Origin: an uncultured Sphingomonadaceae bacterium
Lineage (GTDB): Bacteria > Pseudomonadota > Alphaproteobacteria > Sphingomonadales > Sphingomonadaceae
DNA length: 64,000 bases
NCBI GenBank assembly: GCA_947258815.1
Contig: CAMYJW010000022.1
Span: 1 to 64,000 of the forward strand
Direction: 5' to 3'
A program made the translations under genes and the position numbers. The number at the start of each line of letters is the position of its first letter. The first letter of the stretch is position 1. Below are positions 57,939 to 64,000 of this stretch, piece after piece. The notes beneath the pieces were generated by a model, which saw only the letters and a program-made list of their open reading frames with translations, was not told the DNA's origin and did not search any database.

Positions 57939-60611
57939 ATGACCCAGGTCGGACAGGACACACTCGGCACACGCAGCACGATGAATGCGGGTGGCAAGGA
58001 AGTGGCATATTATTCACTGAACAAGGCAGCCGAGAAGATCGGCGATGTCTCGCGGCTTCCGTTTTCGATGAAAGTGCTGCTGGAAAACCTGCTCCGCTTC
58101 GAAGATGGCGGGTTCACCGTTTCCACCGATGACATTCAGGCCATTGCCGACTGGCAGAAAAGCCCGACAGCGCCCCATCCCGAAATCCAGTATCGTCCTT
58201 CGCGCGTGCTGCTGCAGGATTTCACCGGCGTGCCATGCGTGGTCGATCTGGCGGCGATGCGCGATGCGATTTCGAAACTCGGCGGCGATACATCGAGCAT
58301 CAATCCGCAGGTTCCGGTGCATCTGGTAATCGATCACTCGGTGATGGTTGACGAGTTCGGCCACCCCAAGGCGTTCGAAAACAACGTGGAGATCGAATAC
58401 CAACGCAACATGGAGCGCTATGACTTCCTCAAGTGGGGATCGAAAAGCCTGGACAATTTCAGCGCGGTGCCGCCGGGAACGGGGATTTGCCATCAGGTGA
58501 ACCTGGAACACATCGGCCGGGGCGTATGGTCAAGCGAAGATCCCTCGGGCGCGACGGTCGCCTATCCCGATACCTGCGTGGGCACCGACAGCCACACCAC
58601 GATGATCAACGGCCTTGGCGTGCTGGGCTGGGGTGTCGGCGGTATCGAAGCCGAAGCCGCGATGCTCGGCCAGCCGGTTTCGATGCTGATACCCGAAGTC
58701 GTCGGTTTCAAGCTCACCGGCGCACTGGCGGAAGGTGTCACCGCCACCGATCTGGTGCTGACATGCGTGCAGATGCTGCGCGAAGTTGGCGTGGTGGGCC
58801 GTTTCGTCGAATTCTACGGTCCGGGCGTTGCCGCACTTTCGCTGGCCGACCGGGCAACAATCGCCAACATGGCGCCCGAATATGGCGCAACCTGCGGCTT
58901 TTTCGGCATTGACGACAAAACGCTCGATTACATGCGCCTCACCGGCCGCGATGAAGATCAGATCGCTCTGGTCGAAGCATACGCGCGCGAACAGGGCATG
59001 TGGTTCGATCCGGCGAATGAGCCGATTTTCACCAACACGCTCGACCTTGATATGGGCGCGGTTGTCCCCTCTCTTGCAGGCCCCAAGCGACCGCAGGACC
59101 GCATCGCCCTTCCCGAAGTCGATGACAGCTTCAATGGCGATCTTTCAAAGCTTTACAGCAAGGAAGCATCGCGCGTGCCCGTTGAAGGCAAGGATTTCGA
59201 CATTGGCGACGGCGACGTGATGATCGCCGCAATCACCAGCTGCACCAACACATCGAACCCCAGCGTGATGGTGGCTGCCGGGCTGGTTGCCAAAAAAGCG
59301 CATGAAAAAGGCCTGAAGCCCAAACCCTGGGTGAAAACCTCGCTCGCGCCCGGATCGCAGGTCGTTACCGACTATCTCGAAAAAGCAAACCTTCAGGACG
59401 ATCTCGACGCGCTGGGCTTCAACCTTGTCGGCTATGGCTGCACCACCTGCATCGGAAACTCCGGCCCGCTGGCCCCGCCGATCAGCAAGGCGATCAACGA
59501 AAATAACATCGTTGCCGCATCGGTGCTTTCAGGCAACCGCAATTTTGAAGGCCGCGTCAGCCCGGACGTGCGCGCGAACTATCTCGCCTCGCCGCCGCTG
59601 GTCGTTGCCTATGCGCTCAAAGGCACGGTAACCGATGATTTCATCACCACGCCGATCGGCCAGGCGGATGACGGTTCCGATGTGTTCCTGAAAGATATCT
59701 GGCCTTCGAACGAGGAAGTCTCGTCGACGATCGCGTCATGTGTTGACCGCGACATGTTCGCGGCCCGCTATGCCGATGTCTATAAAGGCGATGAGCACTG
59801 GCAGAAAATCGATGTCACCGGCTCGGAAACCTATCAGTGGCGCGCCGGATCGACCTATGTCGCCAATCCACCCTACTTCGATGGCATGGAAATGACCCCG
59901 GCTCCGGTCGCGAATATCGTCGATGCCAGGCCGCTGGCGATTCTGGGCGATTCGGTCACCACCGATCACATCAGCCCGGCGGGATCGATCAAGGAAGACA
60001 GCCCGGCCGGCGCATACCTCAAGAGCCATCAGGTTTCGAAAGCAGATTTCAATTCCTATGGCTCGCGCCGTGGCAATCACGAAGTGATGATGCGCGGCAC
60101 ATTCGCCAACATCCGCATCAAGAACGAAATGGTTCCGGGTGTCGAAGGCGGCGAAACAACCTACAACGGCGAACAGATGCCGATTTACGACGCAGCGATG
60201 AAGCACAAGGCCGACGGAACGCCGCTGGTGGTTATCGGCGGCAAGGAATATGGCACCGGCTCCAGCCGTGACTGGGCTGCCAAGGGCACCAACCTGCTGG
60301 GCGTGCGCGCGGTGATCGTGGAGAGCTTTGAGCGCATTCACCGTTCCAACCTTGTCGGCATGGGCGTCCTTCCGCTCCAGTTCAAGGATGGCGATACGCG
60401 CGAAACGCTTGAACTGTCGGGTGATGACAGCTTCACCATCACCGGCGTTGCCGATCTCAAGCCGCGTCAGGATGTCACCGTGCAGGTCACCCGCAAGGAC
60501 GGCACCACATTCACGTTCAACGCGCTGTGCCGCATCGATACCGCCAATGAGATCGAATACTTCATGAACGGCGGCATCCTGCAATATGTGTTGCGCAAGC
60601 TCGCGGCCTGA
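57939..60611 (+). CDS. acnA: Aconitate hydratase A
   Basis: An 890-residue TCA-cycle enzyme with a 4Fe-4S cluster. Seen: [56 protein letters not shown], cluster ligands in [14 protein letters not shown] and [12 protein letters not shown], and the mobile C-terminal domain with [55 protein letters not shown] lies about ten bases before the ATG. A hairpin follows the stop. Confidence 0.97.
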   Translation: MTQVGQDTLGTRSTMNAGGKEVAYYSLNKAAEKIGDVSRLPFSMKVLLENLLRFEDGGFTVSTDDIQAIADWQKSPTAPHPEIQYRPSRVLLQDFTGVPCVVDLAAMRDAISKLGGDTSSINPQVPVHLVIDHSVMVDEFGHPKAFENNVEIEYQRNMERYDFLKWGSKSLDNFSAVPPGTGICHQVNLEHIGRGVWSSEDPSGATVAYPDTCVGTDSHTTMINGLGVLGWGVGGIEAEAAMLGQPVSMLIPEVVGFKLTGALAEGVTATDLVLTCVQMLREVGVVGRFVEFYGPGVAALSLADRATIANMAPEYGATCGFFGIDDKTLDYMRLTGRDEDQIALVEAYAREQGMWFDPANEPIFTNTLDLDMGAVVPSLAGPKRPQDRIALPEVDDSFNGDLSKLYSKEASRVPVEGKDFDIGDGDVMIAAITSCTNTSNPSVMVAAGLVAKKAHEKGLKPKPWVKTSLAPGSQVVTDYLEKANLQDDLDALGFNLVGYGCTTCIGNSGPLAPPISKAINENNIVAASVLSGNRNFEGRVSPDVRANYLASPPLVVAYALKGTVTDDFITTPIGQADDGSDVFLKDIWPSNEEVSSTIASCVDRDMFAARYADVYKGDEHWQKIDVTGSETYQWRAGSTYVANPPYFDGMEMTPAPVANIVDARPLAILGDSVTTDHISPAGSIKEDSPAGAYLKSHQVSKADFNSYGSRRGNHEVMMRGTFANIRIKNEMVPGVEGGETTYNGEQMPIYDAAMKHKADGTPLVVIGGKEYGTGSSRDWAAKGTNLLGVRAVIVESFERIHRSNLVGMGVLPLQFKDGDTRETLELSGDDSFTITGVADLKPRQDVTVQVTRKDGTTFTFNALCRIDTANEIEYFMNGGILQYVLRKLAA

Positions 60612-60634
60612 CGGAAGACATATGTGATCGGACG

Positions 60635-60668
60635 GCGCCGTTCAGCCTGCATTTAGGGCGAACGGCGC
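60635..60668. terminator. Hairpin between acnA and the rhodanese gene
   Basis: GCGCCGTTC (60635-60643) and GAACGGCGC (60660-60668) are perfect 9-bp arms with a 16-nt loop. The right arm ends one base before the first possible rhodanese ATG (60669). It may terminate acnA or control entry to the next gene. Confidence 0.5.
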
Positions 60669-61250
60669 ATGTCCGGGCACATGAACAGACAGGTTATCTC
60701 GCACCTCTTCCGATCGCTGCTGACCATCGGCTGTATCGCCGGCATCGGCGCGCCCGCGATCTCGCAGGTGCCAGCCCAGCCGGTTACGATCGCCGTTGCC
60801 GGAGCAAACTCCCGGATTGACTATGACGGGTTCACCCAGCTGGTTCAGGATCTGGCGCCCGTCCGCCGCATGCGCCGCATGGGCTGGTCGATGTTTGTCA
60901 GCCAGTCGCGCGCGCCCGGCGCGGTTCTGCTCGATACCCGCTCGGCCGCTGATTTCGCGCGCGGGCATTTGCGCGGCGCGGTGAACCTGCCATTCAGCGA
61001 GTTCACCGACGAAAAACTTCGCGAAGTTCTGGGCGAGGATACCGACCGGCGGATCTACATCTACTGCAATAACAACTTCAGCGACAACATTCCGCCCGTC
61101 GTCTCAAAACGCGCTCCGCTGGCGCTGAACATACCCACGTTCATCAACCTGCACGGCTATGGTTATGGCAATGTCTGGGAACTTGCCGGAGTGGTTTCGA
61201 TCACGGACATCGAGAACGACTGGGTGACTGGCGCACCCGCGCTTCCCTGA
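60669..61250 (+). CDS. Exported rhodanese-domain protein
   Basis: A 193-residue protein with a signal peptide cleaved near PAISQVPAQ and a rhodanese domain: GAVLLDTRSAADFARGHLRGAVNLPFSEF, then the active-site loop IYCNNNFSDNIPP with a catalytic-type cysteine. It should act in the periplasm on sulfur transfer or as a binding domain; the substrate is unknown. The first ATG (60669) lies directly behind a hairpin; the ATG at 60681 is an alternative start. Confidence 0.82.
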   Translation: MSGHMNRQVISHLFRSLLTIGCIAGIGAPAISQVPAQPVTIAVAGANSRIDYDGFTQLVQDLAPVRRMRRMGWSMFVSQSRAPGAVLLDTRSAADFARGHLRGAVNLPFSEFTDEKLREVLGEDTDRRIYIYCNNNFSDNIPPVVSKRAPLALNIPTFINLHGYGYGNVWELAGVVSITDIENDWVTGAPALP

Positions 61251-61371
61251 TCTTCAGGGCAACTATAACGTTTTTCGATCAATCGGGATCGGAAGCCGCG
61301 ATAGGCCCGCGCGGCGCATGAGCGTTGCTTTTTCATTCGCGCCAGCCTGAACGCAAAACGTTCTGACCGCC

Positions 61372-61404
61372 AAAAAATGGGGCGATGCTGTTGCGCACCG
61401 CCCC
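61372..61404 (-). terminator. Intrinsic terminator of the PEP-CTERM gene
   Basis: On the minus strand GGGGCG and CGCCCC arms (61399-61404 and 61379-61384) are followed by ATTTTTT (61372-61378). It lies 34 bases after the stop of the PEP-CTERM gene. Confidence 0.65.
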
Positions 61405-61437
61405 CCGCTGTTCGCCTGACCGGTGTTGGGGATCCGT

Positions 61438-62670
61438 TCAGGCAACCTTCTTCTGGCTGAGGCGCCGACGACCGAGAATTGCCGCGGCGGCCATGCCAAA
61501 CAGAATCATCATCGGCGGAGCCGGAACTTCATGTCCGCCAGAGGTGGAACTGGTCGTTCCGCCGCTGGAAGTCGAACTGGTCGAAGACGACGTTGACGAT
61601 GATGTTGAGCTGGACGTGCTCGAGGATGTTGAAGAACTGGACGTCGTTGAAGACGATCCGCCCGATGTCGTCGATCCGCCCGATGTCGCGCCGCCCGATG
61701 TGGTCGAACCACCCGAAGACGAGCTGGACGACGATGAACTGGAAGAACTGGACGACGACGAGCTTGAACTGCTCGATCCGCCCGACGTTGAGGTTGAAGA
61801 GCCACCCGAGGTTGAAGAGCCACCCGAGGTCGAAGACCCGCCCGAGGTCGAAGACCCGCCAGAAGACGAAGACCCGCCAGAGCTAGAACCGCCCGTGCTT
61901 CCGCCTGTCGATCCACCGCAATGCTTCTTGCCGCAACCCGGCTTGCCGCCCGTGCTTCCGCCGCTTGACGAAGAGGATGACGAAGAACTCGATGACGAGG
62001 ACGAGGAAGAGCTGGACGACGAGGACGACGACGATCCACCCGAACTTGACGTTGTCGTTGAGCTGATGCCGCCCGTGGTCGACGTGGACGTGATGCCGCC
62101 AGTCGAGGTGGAGGTGGAGCCACCCGTTGACGTGAAACCGCCGGTTGATGTGGATGTGGAGCCGCCAGTCGACGTAAAGCCGCCTGTCGAGGTGGACGTG
62201 GATGACCCCCCCGAACCGCCCGAAGACGTGGACGTGGAACCGCCGCTTGTCGTCGATGAGATGACAACGCTTCCGCCACCCGAAGACCCGCCGCCGAAGA
62301 AGCCACCGAAGAAGCCGCCACCGAAGCCGCCAAAACCGCCGCCGCCGATCACAACCGGAACACCTCCGCCGCCGGACTCAATCCGTGGTGGGGGCGGCGG
62401 CGGAATATATGGTGGCGGCAGCGGCACCATCGCCATTTCCGGCTGCTTTTCGCAGCAGGTCGTTTTCTTGATAACCCGGCGGATACGTTTGGTCTTGCGC
62501 GGTGCCTCTGCACGGCGAACTTTTTTCGGCTTGGCCTGCTTGACCTGCTTGATCTTGCGGTACTGGTTCTCTTTGGCCGGTGCTTCAGCCACATGAACCG
62601 CGCCTCCGCCGACAACGGCACAGCCTGCTGCACATGCAGACAATTTCGCTAGGGCCATCCGGACAGACAT
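61438..62670 (-). CDS. Ser/Gly/Thr-rich PEP-CTERM surface protein
   Basis: A 410-residue protein. The N-terminus has a hydrophobic export signal (ALAKLSACAAGCAVVGGGAV), then a basic segment rich in Lys/Arg, a CC pair and a poly-proline block. Some 300 residues of low-complexity Gly/Ser/Thr follow, with two serine runs of 20 or more. The C-terminus has the PEP-CTERM tripartite sort signal: VPAPP, a hydrophobic helix (MMILFGMAAAAIL) and GRRRLSQKK. PEP-CTERM proteins are cut by exosortase and often glycosylated; no exosortase gene is in the window. ATG 62670 is preferred over 62745. Confidence 0.75.
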   Translation of the reverse strand: MSVRMALAKLSACAAGCAVVGGGAVHVAEAPAKENQYRKIKQVKQAKPKKVRRAEAPRKTKRIRRVIKKTTCCEKQPEMAMVPLPPPYIPPPPPPRIESGGGGVPVVIGGGGFGGFGGGFFGGFFGGGSSGGGSVVISSTTSGGSTSTSSGGSGGSSTSTSTGGFTSTGGSTSTSTGGFTSTGGSTSTSTGGITSTSTTGGISSTTTSSSGGSSSSSSSSSSSSSSSSSSSSSSSSGGSTGGKPGCGKKHCGGSTGGSTGGSSSGGSSSSGGSSTSGGSSTSGGSSTSGGSSTSTSGGSSSSSSSSSSSSSSSSSSSSSGGSTTSGGATSGGSTTSGGSSSTTSSSSTSSSTSSSTSSSTSSSTSSTSSGGTTSSTSGGHEVPAPPMMILFGMAAAAILGRRRLSQKKVA

Positions 62671-62765
62671 AGATGTTGCTCTCTCTTGTTTTCCTCGCGC
62701 TGCCGCGGAACGGACAGTCGAAACAGACGCTTTATCTGCCACCAAAAACGCAGAGAGTTGTTAAC

Positions 62766-62847
62766 GGGACAATGGTGTTAACCGTCTTTCAGGCGTCCCA
62801 ATGTGAGATTCGTGGTTAATTTCGTCTTGCGCGTTGACCATTGTCCC
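62766..62847. promoter_or_regulatory. Inverted repeat upstream of the PEP-CTERM gene
   Basis: GGGACAATGG (62766-62775) and CCATTGTCCC (62838-62847) are perfect 10-bp arms, 62 bases apart. They lie in the 215-bp gap between the PEP-CTERM start and the ruvB stop. No other gene is seen in the gap. They may be two sites for one regulator. Confidence 0.4.
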
Positions 62848-62885
62848 AAAACGGAACTGGTCTGCACCCAATCACCAACGAAACA

Positions 62886-63905
62886 TCAATCGAAAAAGCC
62901 ACCACGATCCTCAATTGGCGGTGCCAGCCCCAGATGCTTCCAGCCGCCATCGTTGAGGCAACGCCCGCGTGCGGTGCGGGCGACCAGACCAAGCTGGATC
63001 AGGAACGGCTCGATCACTTCCTCAATCGTATCGCGCGGCTCAGACAGGCCCGCGGCCAGCGTTTCAATCCCGACCGGGCCGCCTTTGTAGATATCCGCGA
63101 TCATCGTCAGATAACGCCGGTCCATCGCATCCAGCCCCAGCGCATCCACTTCAAGCCGGGTCAGCGCATCATCGGCAATCGCGCGCGTTACCCGCTCATT
63201 CCCGGCAACATGGGCAAAATCGCGCACCCGGCGCATCAGCCGTCCGGCAACACGCGGGGTGCCGCGCGCGCGGCGTGCGATCTCGGTCGCGCCGTCTGGC
63301 TCCACCGCCATCCCCAGCAGCGATGCCCCGCGCGTCACAACCCGCTCAAGCTCTGGCACGGTATAGAAATTAAGCCGCACGGGAATGCCGAAGCGATCGC
63401 GCAGCGGTGTCGTCAGCAAGCCTTGCCGCGTCGTCGCCCCCACCAGCGTGAACGGCGGCAGATCGATCCTGACAGAGCGTGCCGATGGCCCTTCGCCAAT
63501 GATAAGGTCAAGCGCGCGATCCTCCATCGCCGGATAGAGCACTTCCTCCACCACCGGATTAAGCCGGTGAATCTCGTCAATGAACAGGACATCGCCTTCT
63601 TCAAGATTGGTCAGCAACGCCGCCAGATCGCCCGATTTGGCGATCACCGGCCCGGACGTGGCCCGAAACCCAACCCCCAGCTCACGCGCGACGATCTGCG
63701 CCAGTGTCGTCTTGCCCAGCCCCGGCGGGCCGAAAAACAGCACATGATCCATCGCCTCCTGACGCGATTTTGCGCTTTCAATGAACACCCGAAGATTGTC
63801 CTTCGCCGCCGCCTGCCCGACGAATTCCTGCAAGGTTTTCGGGCGCAACGCCGCATCCGGGTCTTCCGGCTGGCGATCGGGAGTGAGGATGGGATTATCG
63901 GTCAT
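62886..63905 (-). CDS. ruvB: Holliday junction branch migration helicase RuvB
   Basis: A 339-residue AAA+ motor for Holliday junctions, working with RuvA and RuvC. Seen: [23 protein letters not shown], Walker [14 protein letters not shown], Walker [16 protein letters not shown], sensor 1 [20 protein letters not shown], and the C-terminal winged helix with [31 protein letters not shown]. The start is two bases from the stop of the upstream gene on the same strand, so it is within an operon. Confidence 0.97.
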   Translation of the reverse strand: MTDNPILTPDRQPEDPDAALRPKTLQEFVGQAAAKDNLRVFIESAKSRQEAMDHVLFFGPPGLGKTTLAQIVARELGVGFRATSGPVIAKSGDLAALLTNLEEGDVLFIDEIHRLNPVVEEVLYPAMEDRALDLIIGEGPSARSVRIDLPPFTLVGATTRQGLLTTPLRDRFGIPVRLNFYTVPELERVVTRGASLLGMAVEPDGATEIARRARGTPRVAGRLMRRVRDFAHVAGNERVTRAIADDALTRLEVDALGLDAMDRRYLTMIADIYKGGPVGIETLAAGLSEPRDTIEEVIEPFLIQLGLVARTARGRCLNDGGWKHLGLAPPIEDRGGFFD

Positions 63906-63907
63906 GG

Positions 63908-64000
63908 CTAATGACGCGCCTGCGGAAATTGGACGATCTGGTCACCAAGTTCGAGCATCGCACTCAATGCCGTTTTCGCCAGCTCAAAATTTTCGATGGC
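63908..64000 (-). CDS. C-terminal end of an unidentified gene (partial)
   Basis: Thirty codons ending in TAG are open up to the window edge: the peptide includes [19 protein letters not shown] and ends QFPQARH. It lies two bases before ruvB on the same strand, so it belongs to the same operon. The piece is too short to assign. Confidence 0.5.
   Translation of the reverse strand, partial: AIENFELAKTALSAMLELGDQIVQFPQARH

Noticed and set aside
61385..62596. Long plus-strand frame of about 400 codons rich in Asp/Glu/Pro
   Set aside because: It is the exact antisense of the Ser/Gly-rich PEP-CTERM gene; repeat composition keeps the opposite strand open. It has no start signals and no domain.

Overview
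The window reads as Alphaproteobacteria, most likely Sphingomonadales and probably Erythrobacteraceae: high GC, GC-rich third positions, MetH split into two proteins behind an ArsR-methyltransferase regulator, a PEP-CTERM protein, a MidA-Lgt pair, and a sphingomonad-type set of DUF genes in the conjugative element. The family-level assignment is inference; no rRNA or tRNA gene is present.

Positions 1 to about 30,900 are part of an integrative and conjugative element (ICE) whose left end lies outside the window. Left to right it holds: a DUF2493 protein; a truncated, more A/T-rich fragment of a large protein beside a diverged copy of a terminator hairpin; DUF736; a small XRE regulator divergent from a DUF2285 protein; a frameshifted DUF2285-type regulator; an AlpA-like HTH protein; RepA followed by three iterons; DUF2840; a TraF-like S26 peptidase; a second DUF736; a lytic transglycosylase; a VirD2-type relaxase with DUF3363; the TraG/VirD4 coupling ATPase; a ribbon-helix-helix protein; a Fic protein behind an array of dyad repeats; and the mating-pore operon trbB-C-D-E-J-K-L-F-G-I plus DUF2274. 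The layout resembles Tn4371-family ICEs, but no ParA gene lies next to repA.

The cargo (24,033-28,734) is a LysR regulator, a three-enzyme lower meta-cleavage operon (2-hydroxypentadienoate hydratase, acylating acetaldehyde dehydrogenase, 4-hydroxy-2-oxovalerate aldolase) and an IclR regulator. It turns 2-hydroxypenta-2,4-dienoate into pyruvate and acetyl-CoA, but no ring-cleavage gene is present here. A 44-bp perfect palindrome lies between LysR and the operon. The element ends with an AlpA-type protein and a tyrosine integrase facing the 3' end of guaA, a common ICE insertion site.

From guaA (30,903) to the end the genes are ordinary chromosomal ones: guaA, a 27-codon small ORF, a ZIP transporter, gyrB, a secreted protein, midA-like, lgt, glnD, gltX, nadE, an acidic lipoprotein, an ArsR-methyltransferase regulator with metF and split metH, a DUF1963 membrane protein, recQ, an L,D-transpeptidase, a DMT transporter, acnA, a rhodanese, a Ser/Gly-rich PEP-CTERM protein, ruvB and the end of one more gene.

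The least ordinary signals are the six-copy dyad array running into the fic start, the 44-bp palindrome, the iteron cluster without ParA, the ring-cleavage-free catabolic cargo, and a near-perfect operator in front of the ArsR-methyltransferase/met operon.
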